Assembly (NCBI GenBank): GCA_910583795.1 | Contig: CAJTZQ010000032.1 | Span: forward strand, 1 to 42,917 | Reading direction: 5' to 3' | DNA: 42,917 bases | DNA from: an uncultured Muribaculaceae bacterium | Lineage (GTDB): Bacteria; Bacteroidota; Bacteroidia; Bacteroidales; Muribaculaceae | Part shown: positions 25,705-35,177 of the stretch, one piece after another | How positions within the stretch are numbered: position 1 is the first letter of the stretch | Layout of the letters: the number at the start of each line of letters is the position of its first letter | The notes under the pieces: generated by a model | Seen by the model: only the letters and a program-made list of their open reading frames with translations | What the model was told of the DNA's origin: nothing | The model's database searches: none | Position numbers and translations under genes: made by a program

Positions 25705-26373
25705 TTATTTCATTATAGCTGAGTTTGCTCCGGATTGTTCTCCAACCTCATTACCACGCTGAACTTTCTTGCCGTAACCGGATGTATAGGTAATTGAGAC
25801 ATTGATACGAGAATGTGAAGATGTGCCAATATTCTCTCTATATTCGGTATATAAAGGTGACTCTGTTACTATTTGGGCACTGCTCCAGCCCCTGTTAAAG
25901 AAGTTGGCGCCCATGAAACGGATATTCCATTCGGAGTTGGCCCAACCAACTGTAAGACTGTGAAAATTTCTACTCTTATTTATCTGAGGCGAAGATGTGA
26001 ACATCATCTTGTCCGGCGACTGATAATACGCCTGAAAATAGAAACTATTTAGATAATATGTTGCCTGAACGGTTACAGATAATGGATTATATGTTTTGTT
26101 ATAAATACCAGTGGATTTATAGAAAGTCTGTTTGGGTCTTCCATAGATTTGCAGCTTCCCTTCAAGCAATTTCCTGTTAACGGCTAATCCGATTTCCCCT
26201 TTGATGAAATTGCCACTGTTACGGTAGTTTCTAATAAGTGCTTCGCCATCCTTATAATGCTCATAAGTTGTCAACTGACGATCGAAAAATTCATTGAGAT
26301 TACCAAAAGCGCTTAATCCAAAAGCCCCCTGAACTCCGACAGATGTGTAATGACAAAAGCTTAAAGGCGGCAT
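25705..26373 (-). pseudogene. 3' remnant of an outer-membrane beta-barrel protein gene
   Basis: 222 residues without signal peptide or plug domain, made of alternating barrel strands (VTVQATYYLNSFYFQAYYQS, LTVGWANSEWNIRFMGANFF) and ending in a strand and basic tail (INVSITYTSGYGKKVQRGNE). This matches the C-terminus of the OMP_b-brl_3/TonB-receptor-like family and resembles the C-terminus of the chimeric gene at 37827-39197 (VSATYTIGFGKKV). The 5' part of the gene is missing: the frame stops making barrel sense exactly where the 23-bp iterons before the DUF4143 ATPase gene begin, so the ATPase cassette may have replaced it. The Met at 26373 is only the first in-frame start, not a real one. 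Confidence 0.75.
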
Positions 26374-26378
26374 CGCAA

Positions 26379-26435
26379 AAACACCGATTAAAATACCACA
26401 AATACACCGATTGAAATATCACAGAAACACCGATT
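26379..26435 (+). repeat. Three 23-bp iterons upstream of the DUF4143 ATPase gene
   Basis: AAACACCGATT, ATACACCGATT and AAACACCGATT begin at 26379, 26402 and 26425, exactly 23 bases apart; the spacers AAAATACCACAA and GAAATATCACAG are also similar. Spacing is about two helical turns, so all copies face the same side of the DNA. The last copy ends 18 bases before the first -7 box of the gene. They look like an operator for a repeat-binding regulator. Confidence 0.8.
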
Positions 26436-26453
26436 TGTTTGCATATATCATTA

Positions 26454-26469
26454 TAGCTTTGTAACTTTG
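26454..26469 (+). promoter_or_regulatory. Promoter -7 boxes of the DUF4143 ATPase gene
   Basis: Two adjacent matches to TAnnTTTG, TAGCTTTG (26454) and TAACTTTG (26462), precede ATG 26484. If the second is used, the leader is only a few bases long. Confidence 0.6.
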
Positions 26470-26483
26470 CACAAAAACAGTAT

Positions 26484-27776
26484 ATGAATTATCTACATAG
26501 AACCGCAGACGAGCTTTTGAGCGACTTATTAGACGCTTTTGGAACTGTTCTTATCGAAGGTCCTAAATGGTGTGGCAAGACCACTACAGCAGAGCAACTG
26601 GCCCGCAGTGTAATCAAGATGCAAGACCCGGATATGCAGGAAGAGTATCTAATCACTGCCAATTCAAAGCCCTCTTTGCTCCTTCAGGGAGACACACCAC
26701 GCCTAATAGACGAGTGGCAAGATGCACCTGTTCTATGGGATGCAGTCCGTACTATGGTTGATAAGAGAGACGAGCCGGGACAGTTCATCCTTACCGGCTC
26801 AAATAGCGTAGATAAAGAAAAAACGAAACACTCCGGCACTGGTCGCATCGTAAAAATGAAAATGTTGCCAATGAGCCTATGGGAGTCTCAGGAATCCACT
26901 GGCGAAGTATCCATTGCCGAATTATTCAATAATCCGGAATATGATATCGACGGTAAAAAGTCGAAAATGACAGTGGAGGATTTAATTTTTGCAGCTTGCA
27001 GAGGCGGGTGGCCTGCCGCATTGAGTAGCAAATCAGAATCAGCCAAATTACTCATCGCACGCAATTATATGAACAGCGTGTGTTCAGAAGACATTTCGAG
27101 AGTTGACAAAATCAGGCGCAACGAAAATTTAGCGAAACAGATTCTTAGGTCATATGCAAGGAATATATCCACAATTGCAAAAAAAACTTCAATGCTTGAA
27201 GACATAGTGGCGTCGCAGAACATGAGTTGCAGTATGGATACATTTGACGATTATATCGCCGCACTTGAAAAACTGTTTGTCATACAGGATATTGATGCAT
27301 GGAGCCCTGCTATACGCAGCAAAACAGCCATACGCAGTGCTCCCAAACGGGGATTCTGTGACCCATCCATCGCCGTTGCAGCACTCGGACTTACTCCGAG
27401 TGCTTTACAGACCCAACTCAAAACTTTTGGATTTATCTTTGAGCAGATGTGTATCCGCGATTTGAAGGCATATACTATGGATATGAACAGCCATGTGTCT
27501 TATTATCGAGACCGTTACGGGCTTGAGGCTGATATAGTTCTACATCTCCCAGATGGACGGTATGCACTAATAGAGTGTAAACTTGGAAGTATGGAAATTG
27601 ATAAAGGCGCAGAGCATTTACTAAAAATAAGAGATCTGATCCGGGAGAAGAATCTCACAGAAAAACAGATGCCTATTCGTGAGCCTGACCTGATGCTCAT
27701 TTTGACAGGAGGACAAATGTCCTATACACGTAATGATGGTGTAAAAGTCATTCCATTGGCGACCATTAAACCATAA
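26484..27776 (+). CDS. AAA_14/DUF4143 ATP-binding protein
   Basis: 430 residues. The N-terminal AAA domain has Walker A GPKWCGKTTTAEQ (about residues 26-38), Walker B-like RLIDEWQDAP and sensor-like FILTGSN. The C-terminal DUF4143 part has GFCDPSIAVAALGLTP and the PD-(D/E)XK-like EADIVLHLPDGRYALIECKLG. Such genes occur in many copies in Bacteroidales and archaea, often in accessory DNA; their function is not established. Full length, with its own promoter and three upstream iterons. It lies between a truncated barrel gene and a decayed small gene, which suggests it arrived as cargo. Confidence 0.88.
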   Translation: MNYLHRTADELLSDLLDAFGTVLIEGPKWCGKTTTAEQLARSVIKMQDPDMQEEYLITANSKPSLLLQGDTPRLIDEWQDAPVLWDAVRTMVDKRDEPGQFILTGSNSVDKEKTKHSGTGRIVKMKMLPMSLWESQESTGEVSIAELFNNPEYDIDGKKSKMTVEDLIFAACRGGWPAALSSKSESAKLLIARNYMNSVCSEDISRVDKIRRNENLAKQILRSYARNISTIAKKTSMLEDIVASQNMSCSMDTFDDYIAALEKLFVIQDIDAWSPAIRSKTAIRSAPKRGFCDPSIAVAALGLTPSALQTQLKTFGFIFEQMCIRDLKAYTMDMNSHVSYYRDRYGLEADIVLHLPDGRYALIECKLGSMEIDKGAEHLLKIRDLIREKNLTEKQMPIREPDLMLILTGGQMSYTRNDGVKVIPLATIKP

Positions 27777-27780
27777 CAAC

Positions 27781-28098
27781 ATGAAAAATAAGATTATACG
27801 GCTATACTATCGTGCCAAAGATATTAGCATACGCAGATTTTGGGAGAATATAGGAAGATGGGGTTCCTATTTCAATATATCGCGTCGTATATATGACTTT
27901 GATTATTCAAGCATTCTCGCTGTTGAACGGCATCAGATAAGCCGGGTGCGCGATTCAATAGCGCATTACCATAATCATCTGTACGCCGAGCGTGATATTG
28001 AACGTCTCAATCTTGCATTACGGTTGTTGGACATTATAAAAGAGGACGGATGCTGCGAACGTGTCGGCAAGCCTATTATTGTTATAATACGCCTTTGA
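27781..28098 (+). CDS. Hypothetical small protein, probably with a disrupted C-terminus
   Basis: 105 residues starting four bases after the ATPase stop codon: basic N-terminus (MKNKIIRLYYRAKDISIRRF), then DFDYSSILAVERHQISRVRDSIAHYHNH and ERDIERLNLALRLLDII. The helical part (a line of Arg/His, then A.RLLDII) resembles small phage-type proteins seen in Bacteroidales, but I cannot name the family. The last residues (GKPIIVIIRL) are unlike the rest, and non-coding-looking sequence with another short frame follows, so the 3' end is probably frameshifted or deleted. It may have been co-transcribed with the ATPase gene. Confidence 0.5.
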   Translation: MKNKIIRLYYRAKDISIRRFWENIGRWGSYFNISRRIYDFDYSSILAVERHQISRVRDSIAHYHNHLYAERDIERLNLALRLLDIIKEDGCCERVGKPIIVIIRL

Positions 28099-28245
28099 CT
28101 TCGTGATATTCCAGCCGAAAGGATCATTAACCGCGAGGGCATGATTAAGTCGGTTGTCAAGAAGTGAATACCGTATGTCGCAGCAGATAAGGGAATTTGA
28201 CGAATAATGAATCACGGAGAAATAGTTTCCTAAAATGAATGAACC

Positions 28246-28273
28246 TTAGAAACGACTGTTTAAATTATAAATT
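28246..28273 (+). repeat. Possible half copy of the type C palindromic element
   Basis: TTAGAAACgacTGTTTAAAT resembles the outer arm of copy C (TTAGAAACTGTTTAAATTTA) with a 3-base insertion. No pairing arm is seen nearby. It overlaps the 3' end of the histidine-kinase gene, so the likeness may be chance. Confidence 0.25.
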
Positions 28274-29482
28274 GATCGAAAAAGAGGTGATTGGTCTGGT
28301 CTTAAATGATAGCGTTCCTCCGAGATGTGTGATAATTCGTCGAGACAGGCTGAGTCCGATACCGTTTCCGGATTGACGGGTTGTAAAAAATGGTGTGAAA
28401 ATATGTTCAGCAGTCTCTTCCGATATCAGTTCACCATCATTGGAAATACTTATTTCCACAGAATCGTCTGCCTTCACTTCAGCCTCGACAGTTATGGAAT
28501 CAGGATTAGCCTCAACAGCATTCTTGATGATATTTATAAGCACCCGGTTAAGAAGCGACTCGTCGGAATAAACCATTAGTTCAGGTGGAAAACACACAAG
28601 GTTGAATTTAATCTTAGCTGCATTGTCATAGCTTTCAGCAATCCTAATGACTGACTCAAGAAGCGGCTTTAGATAGAGCACTCTCATCCGAGGCTCGGGT
28701 AACAGGCTGAATTCCCTGAAATTCTTCACAAACTGCATTAGAGTGCCACTACTCGATGAAATGGTATCCAAAGCCTCGATAATCTCCTTAGAAGAGGCTT
28801 TGCCACTCACAGTTTCTGCGATTGACTGTATCGGAGTGAGCGAGTTCATGATTTCATGAGTGAGCACACGTATCAACTTTTCCCATGATCCTACTTCCAC
28901 AACCTGCATCCGTCGTCGTAGATCAGTAAACGTGAATAAGGTGAAGATTTTGTCATTCACCGTCACCTCACTTCTTTTGATTATCAGTTCTACATCGGCT
29001 TCACTGGGTATCTGACAGACATGTGTGAGAGCCTGCCGATCAAGCAAACGAAGCGTCGTGTCATTGCATATCGTGATGTATCCTTTTGCATCGGCAAGAG
29101 CAAGCCCTATATCCGCCATATTGAAGATCTGCGTTAGGAATGCATCATTCTTCCGCGCCTCAAGAGATACTTCTTCAAGATGCTTGACAATGCGGTTAAG
29201 TATCATATTGGAGGCGCGTTCCTCATTGCTGACATTGACAGTGGGGAATTTATAGGAGAAATCACCATCAAGTGTAGCTTCAATAATGTAGCGCATCTGC
29301 CTGATTATCCGATTAAGATTTCTCGTTATCATGAAAGCGCATACGCCTGAGCAAATTAGGAAAGGAAGCCACAATAAACTCCGCAATGCTATGCAATATC
29401 CGGCAGCCAAAGCTAAAAGCACAGAGGAGACAATCCATGCCGACGGAATCATGTGCCACCTCTTCCTGATATCAGATGCCAT
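28265..29482 (-). CDS. Sensor histidine kinase, NtrB-like (efflux operon 2)
   Basis: 405 residues. Two membrane helices near the N-terminus (WIVSSVLLALAAGYCIAL and LLWLPFLICSGVCAFMIT) are close together, so there is almost no periplasmic sensor loop. Then come a HAMP/PAS-like region (MADIGLALADAKGYITICND), H-box LTHEIMNSLTPIQSIAETV, N-box INIIKNAVEANPDS and G-box GNGIGLSLSRRIITHLGG. It overlaps the response-regulator gene by 11 bases. It probably phosphorylates that regulator in response to envelope stress or the transported compound, sensed in or near the membrane. Confidence 0.9.
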   Translation of the reverse strand: MASDIRKRWHMIPSAWIVSSVLLALAAGYCIALRSLLWLPFLICSGVCAFMITRNLNRIIRQMRYIIEATLDGDFSYKFPTVNVSNEERASNMILNRIVKHLEEVSLEARKNDAFLTQIFNMADIGLALADAKGYITICNDTTLRLLDRQALTHVCQIPSEADVELIIKRSEVTVNDKIFTLFTFTDLRRRMQVVEVGSWEKLIRVLTHEIMNSLTPIQSIAETVSGKASSKEIIEALDTISSSSGTLMQFVKNFREFSLLPEPRMRVLYLKPLLESVIRIAESYDNAAKIKFNLVCFPPELMVYSDESLLNRVLINIIKNAVEANPDSITVEAEVKADDSVEISISNDGELISEETAEHIFTPFFTTRQSGNGIGLSLSRRIITHLGGTLSFKTRPITSFSINL

Positions 29483-30785
29483 ATTTGCGTAGTTTGTTAT
29501 ACAATGTCTGTCTTGTTATGCCGAGATGCCGCGCCACTTCCGACATATTTCCGCTATGCAGCTTTATAGCCGTTGTTATGGCATTGCGTTCCATAGATTC
29601 GAGAGTAGTCGCTTGTCCGCTTATATTTGACTGAGGGTCATGCAGGTCAAAATCAGTAATACCGAGTTGGCTACGATCGGAAAGAATCATAGCCTTCTCC
29701 ACTGCATGCTCAAGCTGCCGGATATTTCCCGGCCAAGCCTGCGTGCAAAGCCTTGCCATAGCTTCTTGGGAGACATTCACCTCCGGACGGGAATAAATCG
29801 CGGCATATTTCTTTATAAACATCTCAACGAGCGACGGAATATCTTCCTGTCGCTCTCTAAGCGGAGGGAGCTCAATGGTTATTGTGTTGATACGATAGAA
29901 AAGATCCTGCCTGAAAGCTCCTTCCGCCACCATTCCGGGAAGGTCTTTATTGGTGGCGCAAATAAGACGGATGTCTATATCAATAGGGATATTTGAGCCA
30001 ACTTTGACTATTTTTCTCTGCTGTAACGAAGTCAAAAGCTTTGCCTGTAGATGGTAAGGAAGGTTGCCGATCTCGTCAAGAAATAGGGTTCCTCCGTGCG
30101 CGGTCTCGAATTTACCTGCACGATCCGACCTTGCGTCGGTAAATGCTCCTTTGACGTGACCATAAAGTTCACTTTCAAACAAAGTCTCTATCACAGCCCC
30201 CATGTCGACAGTCTCTATATGGGCGTCCGACCTTTTCGACAGCCTATGTATCTCACGGGCAAGAAGATCTTTACCGGTGCCGTTTTCCCCTGTTATCAGA
30301 ATATTTGCATCTGTCGGAGCCACCCGCTCTACAAGCATTCTCACCTGCTGCATCGCTGGAGACTCTCCCCATAACATCTTAGGTCCGGAAGACTTGATCT
30401 TTTTCCCTTTGTCGCGACCGAAGGCGTTGATAAGAGTTTCAGCGAGTACCGTGTTGTCAAACGGCTTCACAATGAAATCGGAAGCTCCGATCTTCATCCC
30501 TTCTACGGCAAGCGATACGTCGGCATAAGCTGTGAACAGAACCACAGCGATTTCAGGGGCGATCCTCTTTATTTCGCTAAGCCAATAGAGACCCTCATTG
30601 CCACTATTGATCGTGGCACGAAAATTCATGTCGAGAAGCACCACCTGTGGTTTATGTTTCCTTATAAGCTGTGGTATAGACGAGGGGTCAGGGGTAGTGA
30701 CCACCTCGTCTACTTTTGATTTCATCAGCAGTTTGACCGCTGAAAGTACATCCTTGTTATCATCAACCACAAGCAGTGTTTTCAT
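29472..30785 (-). CDS. Sigma54-type response regulator, NtrC/AtoC family (efflux operon 2)
   Basis: 437 residues from ATG 30785 (MKTLLVVDDNKDVL); a longer frame from 30869 adds 28 non-homologous residues. Receiver domain: acidic DD at 8-9, phospho-acceptor D52 in VVLLDMNF, Lys in IVKPFD. AAA+ domain: Walker A GENGTGKDLLAREI, the sigma54-contact loop GAFTDA (consensus GAFTGA, with Gly to Asp), Walker B GTLFLDEIGNLP. C-terminal Fis-type helix-turn-helix SEVARHLGITRQTLYNKLRKYGI (quoted in part). It should activate sigma54 promoters; a candidate lies upstream of this operon at 36505-36521. Confidence 0.92.
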   Translation of the reverse strand: MKTLLVVDDNKDVLSAVKLLMKSKVDEVVTTPDPSSIPQLIRKHKPQVVLLDMNFRATINSGNEGLYWLSEIKRIAPEIAVVLFTAYADVSLAVEGMKIGASDFIVKPFDNTVLAETLINAFGRDKGKKIKSSGPKMLWGESPAMQQVRMLVERVAPTDANILITGENGTGKDLLAREIHRLSKRSDAHIETVDMGAVIETLFESELYGHVKGAFTDARSDRAGKFETAHGGTLFLDEIGNLPYHLQAKLLTSLQQRKIVKVGSNIPIDIDIRLICATNKDLPGMVAEGAFRQDLFYRINTITIELPPLRERQEDIPSLVEMFIKKYAAIYSRPEVNVSQEAMARLCTQAWPGNIRQLEHAVEKAMILSDRSQLGITDFDLHDPQSNISGQATTLESMERNAITTAIKLHSGNMSEVARHLGITRQTLYNKLRKYGI

Positions 30786-30834
30786 GATGCAAATATCGTA
30801 ATTATTTTCGTCTTCCGCAAATTGACGCGTGAAA

Positions 30835-31509
30835 CTATAATTGTGTCTTCTCCACGATTTTTCCGTCAAAGAGATTTATCACGCGGTGTGTGTAGGCGGC
30901 ATCGTGGCGCGAGTGGGTAACCATCACGATTGTCGATCCCTCACGATTTAGTTCCGTGAGAAGCTCCATCACCTCCTTGCCGTTGACAGAATCCAGATTT
31001 CCTGTCGGCTCGTCTGCAAGGATCAGTTCCGGTCTCGTCACTACAGCCCTCGCGATAGCCGCACGCTGCTGCTGACCTCCCGACAACTGTTGCGGAAAAT
31101 GTTTTGCACGATGTAGGATATTCATTCGCTTGAGAGCCTCTTTCACCCGCTCTTTCCTTTCCTTCGCCCCAATATTGAGATAGCGAAGGGGAAGTTCCAC
31201 ATTCTCCTCGATGTTAAGTTCTTCGATCAGATTGAAATTCTGGAACACAAATCCTATCTTTCCTTTCCGGAATGACGTACGGTCTTTTTCCTTCATGTCG
31301 GTCACGTCAATGCCGTTGAGAAAATATTTGCCGCCGGTTGGATTGTCAAGCAATCCTAAAATGTTCAGCAGGGTTGATTTTCCACATCCTGACGGACCCA
31401 TTATTCCCACGAACTCCCCCTTTTCAATATTAAGAGATATTCCACGCAATGCTAATGTCTCGACTTCATCTGTGCGGAATGTTTTTGTTAGATTATCTAT
31501 CTGTATCAT
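30835..31509 (-). CDS. ABC transporter ATPase, MacB/LolD type (efflux operon 2)
   Basis: 224 residues with Walker A GPSGCGKSTLLN, Q-loop FQNFNLIEELN, signature LSGGQQQRAAIARA, Walker B LILADEPTGNLD and H-loop MVTHSRHDA. Close paralogue of 19485-20168. It follows the permease gene by 50 bases and is followed by the regulator gene after 49 bases. Confidence 0.92.
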   Translation of the reverse strand: MIQIDNLTKTFRTDEVETLALRGISLNIEKGEFVGIMGPSGCGKSTLLNILGLLDNPTGGKYFLNGIDVTDMKEKDRTSFRKGKIGFVFQNFNLIEELNIEENVELPLRYLNIGAKERKERVKEALKRMNILHRAKHFPQQLSGGQQQRAAIARAVVTRPELILADEPTGNLDSVNGKEVMELLTELNREGSTIVMVTHSRHDAAYTHRVINLFDGKIVEKTQL

Positions 31510-31559
31510 AATTATTTCTTTTTTGTCGTTATTATAGATTTTTAATTATTATAGAGATG

Positions 31560-33908
31560 TTATTTAAGAGCATTTATCGGATTGGTATTTGCTGCCTTTG
31601 AACACTGGCTCACAACCGAAATAAAACATACCACAATTGCCAGTAGTGCCGCAGTTGCATATATCCACCAGTAAACGTCGATTCGATAGCTGAATTGCGA
31701 CAGCCAGTCATTCATCAGGTAATAGATGATAGGAATCGATATGACTGCAGCGATCACTACATAAATCATGAATGTACGAACGAGTTTTGACAGCACCTCC
31801 ATACTTGTGCCGCCCATCACCTTATGAACCGCTATGTCAAGCGAACGCTGACGAACGTAATATGTGCTCATTGCCATAAGTCCGAGCATTGATATCATGA
31901 TTGCAATCAACGCAAAAACGGTAAGGATTACCGATAATCGTTCCTGCTGGTCGAAATCATTCTCAATCTTCTGACTCATGTAAGGCAATTCAAATGTAGA
32001 GTCTGCAAGTTCTTTGGAATATACTTTTTCGAATACTTCCCTAACTTGCTCGAGCGCCTGCTGCCTGTCACCCTTTATTTTTATAAGGACATCCCAAGGA
32101 TAAAAATTTACAAACGGCTTCTGTATGTAGACCATAACCGGATGCTGGTCTTGAAGCACGTTGCCTATTTTGAAATCCTCCAATATGCCGGCAACAGGAT
32201 ATTTACTACCTGAGAACGTGAAATCCGTAGCATCTTCGTCCAGACCAAGTTCATTAATTGCCTGCATGTTTATGAAGGGCTTTTTATCAGAAGCCAACCT
32301 ATTGTCTTTTTTCAGCTCCAATCCAAGGATATCCATAAAAACAGAGTCAGAAACAAATTGCTGAAATGATATAGTATTGCCATTATAGGTATAAGTAATA
32401 TTATTTCCTCTGCTGTGTGGTTCGCCACAGGTGAAGCTTACCTTTTCCACGCATGGCAGTTTCAGTAGTTCCCCACTGAACAACTCACCGTCATGAACTA
32501 TGTCTTCAGTATAAGGGAAAGGTATACCAATTATGTTCTCATAATCGTAACCGAGAGGTGCGTTTATAAGATGTCTCACCTGAAGATACATGGTAATGGC
32601 ACATGCTATCATTACGATAGTGGCAACATTCTGTATCACAATAAATATTTTGCCGAATATCATGTTTGACTTTCTCTTGAAAGCACCTTTCACTGCCTCG
32701 ATCGGTTTCATGGAAGAAAGCATAATAGCCGGCACAATGCCTGATGTTATGCTCATTATCAGAAGGATAATTATTAGAAATGATACCGTATAGACATTAA
32801 GGCAGCCGGCAATGTCAATAGGAGTTTTCAAGAGAGCCGAGGCATACGGTTGTATCAGAAATGAAAACGCGAAACCCAATATCATTGAAAACGAACACAG
32901 AATGGCGCTCTCGCCTATCAGACGCCACATAATACTCATTCTGCCTTCACCAAGGAGACGTCGTGTAGCCATCTCCTTTGCTCTCTTTCCAGCGAGAGCC
33001 ACCGTAAGGTTGATATAGTTCATAATTGCAAAGAGCAATATCACAAACCCGACGCTGAAGAGCAGTTTTATCATTTTTATATCGCCGGAATTAATCTGTC
33101 TGGATTGAACTTCCGAAAAGTAACTTCCCTTGAAAGGATATATTTCGAAATGAATATTGTTCTCGGGAAGATTAAGAATCCAGTAATCGTTTTTTAAAGC
33201 CTTTTCATATTCCTCCTTCTTTTTGGTGAGATCATACCCATCTTTTGCGAGAAGAATAACTTCCACTCCATTTGCATTGCCCATATGTGAATCTACCAAC
33301 GTCCAGTTGATATACTTGATCATCGAAAAATTCAACAGCATGTCTACAGGGCGCTTTTCTGATGTCATGAAAGCTGTATTTTTCATAGGCTCCATGACTC
33401 CTGCCACAACCAAAGGTTCAACATTTGTATCGAAAATTATACTTTTCCCAACGGGGTCTTCATCTCCCCAGACCTTACGGGCGTATTCTTCACTCACCAC
33501 GATGTTGTTAGGATTGTTAAGCACAGTCTTCGGATCGCCCTGTATCAGCTTAAAATCAAACAGATCGTAGAATGTGGAATCTACAAAATAACAGTTTGTA
33601 GAGATCTGCTTGTCTTCATATTTAAACCATCTGCTGTCTCTATATAATGCAGTGGACGATTCGATTTCAGGAAACTTGTCTTTCAACAAGAACTGCAGAT
33701 ACCAATGCGATCCCATAGTTTTTTCGCCACGCATATCCTGACCGAGATAGTACATTCGGTCTGCTTTGCTGTGTTGCTTGTCGACATGCATTTCTTGCCA
33801 TGTGTAGCACCCTATAAGGACTACAAACATCATGCTTACCGCAAGACCAAATACGTCAATCGCCGTGTAAGCCTTGTTTCTGCTTAAAAATTTAAAATAA
33901 GATTTCAT
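31560..33908 (-). CDS. FtsX/MacB-type ABC permease (efflux operon 2)
   Basis: 782 residues with the duplicated FtsX layout: N-terminal helix (IDVFGLAVSMMFVVLIGCYTW), MacB-type periplasmic domain, triple helices with RAKEMATRRLLGEGRMSIMWRL, second periplasmic domain, and three C-terminal helices with RSLDIAVHKVMGGTSMEVL, ending in ANTNPINALK. It is only distantly similar to the two permeases of operon 1. It starts nine bases after the adaptor stop. Operon 2 has this single permease. Confidence 0.88.
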   Translation of the reverse strand: MKSYFKFLSRNKAYTAIDVFGLAVSMMFVVLIGCYTWQEMHVDKQHSKADRMYYLGQDMRGEKTMGSHWYLQFLLKDKFPEIESSTALYRDSRWFKYEDKQISTNCYFVDSTFYDLFDFKLIQGDPKTVLNNPNNIVVSEEYARKVWGDEDPVGKSIIFDTNVEPLVVAGVMEPMKNTAFMTSEKRPVDMLLNFSMIKYINWTLVDSHMGNANGVEVILLAKDGYDLTKKKEEYEKALKNDYWILNLPENNIHFEIYPFKGSYFSEVQSRQINSGDIKMIKLLFSVGFVILLFAIMNYINLTVALAGKRAKEMATRRLLGEGRMSIMWRLIGESAILCSFSMILGFAFSFLIQPYASALLKTPIDIAGCLNVYTVSFLIIILLIMSITSGIVPAIMLSSMKPIEAVKGAFKRKSNMIFGKIFIVIQNVATIVMIACAITMYLQVRHLINAPLGYDYENIIGIPFPYTEDIVHDGELFSGELLKLPCVEKVSFTCGEPHSRGNNITYTYNGNTISFQQFVSDSVFMDILGLELKKDNRLASDKKPFINMQAINELGLDEDATDFTFSGSKYPVAGILEDFKIGNVLQDQHPVMVYIQKPFVNFYPWDVLIKIKGDRQQALEQVREVFEKVYSKELADSTFELPYMSQKIENDFDQQERLSVILTVFALIAIMISMLGLMAMSTYYVRQRSLDIAVHKVMGGTSMEVLSKLVRTFMIYVVIAAVISIPIIYYLMNDWLSQFSYRIDVYWWIYATAALLAIVVCFISVVSQCSKAANTNPINALK

Positions 33909-33917
33909 ATCGTTTTA

Positions 33918-35177
33918 TTATTTGATTGTCAGGATTGTAGCATCTCCATAAGATTCATAGCCGTTTGTGATGATCTGTTCTCCGGGTTCAAGACCCTCGA
34001 GCACTTCATAGAATTCCGGATTCTGGCGACCGAGTCGTATGTTTCTTCTATAAGCCTTCTTGCCGGAAGGATCTACCACGAATATCCATTTTCCACCGGT
34101 TGTGGAATAGAAAGAGCCTTTAGGTATCACCACGGCATCTACAGGTTGTCCAAGCTGAAGACTGAGAAAGCATGTCTGTCCGCTTCTTATGTTGTCTGGA
34201 CATTTGTCAGTAAAGACGAATTCTACTTTGAATTTACCTTCCCTTACTTCAGGATATACTTTACGCAGACGAAGACTCATGTCGCGTTCATTGCGTGCCG
34301 AAGATGCAATAAGATCTTTGTGAACCCTGTCGATATAATGTTCATCTATCTGTCCGGTCACCTTATAGGCGGTCAGATCATTAATCTGGCCAATTTTCTG
34401 TCCGGCAGAGATATTCTGCCCAAGCTCCACATCGAGCAGACCGAGTTCCCCGTCGATAGGACTCACCACATTAAGGCTCTCTTTCCGCTTGCGAATCAGC
34501 TGAATGTTTTTTTGCATATTGGCAAGGTTATCTTCCATCTGGTCCACCTGTGCAAGCCTATAGATACTGTCTTGATTCAGTCTTTGGTTTATAAGAGAAT
34601 GACGCCTCTTTGCAAGTTCATAGTCTTCCTTTGCCTGAAGATAATCCTCTTTGGCTATAAGCTTATCGTCGAAAAGCTTCTTCTTCTGCATATACCCTCT
34701 GTGCTTTCTCTGCACGTCAAGTTCCAGCTGCGCCTGGTCAGTACGGTTATTTAGCCGGTCCTGCTCCATAGATATCTGAGTGTTGCGAAGTATATTCTGC
34801 TTCTCGGCAAGTTCCGCCTCCGCGTTGAGAATCTGAAGATCAAGATTACTGTTGCTCAGGCGTATTATCACGTCACCTTTACGCACTTGCGCACCTTCCT
34901 CCACAACCATCTCCATTACTATGCCACCTTCTTCAGGGCTTATCTGGACAGTTCTGATCGGTTCCACCCTACCGTCTACTCGAACATAGTCATCGAATTT
35001 CTGCGATTTCACTTCCGCGATATTGATTCCTGTCCTCTCAACCTTATATGTAGACGCGATGTCACTTAAAGAAATCCAGACAATCAGGGCTATTGCCACA
35101 ATCCCCAATCCTGCATAAGCCCAATATGCCGGTTTTATCCCCCTTATACCTTTTTTCTTTTCTATTTTTACATCCAT
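33918..35177 (-). CDS. HlyD/MacA-type periplasmic adaptor (efflux operon 2)
   Basis: 419 residues: anchor helix (YWAYAGLGIVAIALIVWISL), lipoyl half (GRVEPIRTVQISPEEGGIV), long helical hairpin (about 105-230) with DDKLIAKEDYLQAKEDYELA-type sequence, second lipoyl half (VSPIDGELGLLDVELGQNI), barrel and C-terminal domain (VLEGLEPGEQIITNGYESYGDA). Its start overlaps the end of the TolC gene by 10 bases. It is the paralogue of 22577-23830 and shares the same domain order and C-terminal motif. Confidence 0.9.
   Translation of the reverse strand: MDVKIEKKKGIRGIKPAYWAYAGLGIVAIALIVWISLSDIASTYKVERTGINIAEVKSQKFDDYVRVDGRVEPIRTVQISPEEGGIVMEMVVEEGAQVRKGDVIIRLSNSNLDLQILNAEAELAEKQNILRNTQISMEQDRLNNRTDQAQLELDVQRKHRGYMQKKKLFDDKLIAKEDYLQAKEDYELAKRRHSLINQRLNQDSIYRLAQVDQMEDNLANMQKNIQLIRKRKESLNVVSPIDGELGLLDVELGQNISAGQKIGQINDLTAYKVTGQIDEHYIDRVHKDLIASSARNERDMSLRLRKVYPEVREGKFKVEFVFTDKCPDNIRSGQTCFLSLQLGQPVDAVVIPKGSFYSTTGGKWIFVVDPSGKKAYRRNIRLGRQNPEFYEVLEGLEPGEQIITNGYESYGDATILTIK

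Noticed and set aside
26379..26435. CRISPR-like spaced repeats
   Set aside because: The 23-base period repeats nearly the whole unit with no unique spacers, there are only three copies, and no cas genes are near; it is an iteron array at a promoter.
28099..28264. Continuation of the 27781-28098 protein by a simple frameshift
   Set aside because: The next frame gives only a short RDIPAERIINREGMIKS-type stretch before stopping; it does not clearly extend the family, so the nature of the break is left open.
30786..30869. 28-residue extension of the response regulator
   Set aside because: The receiver domain begins at MKTLLVVDDN; the extension has no family likeness.
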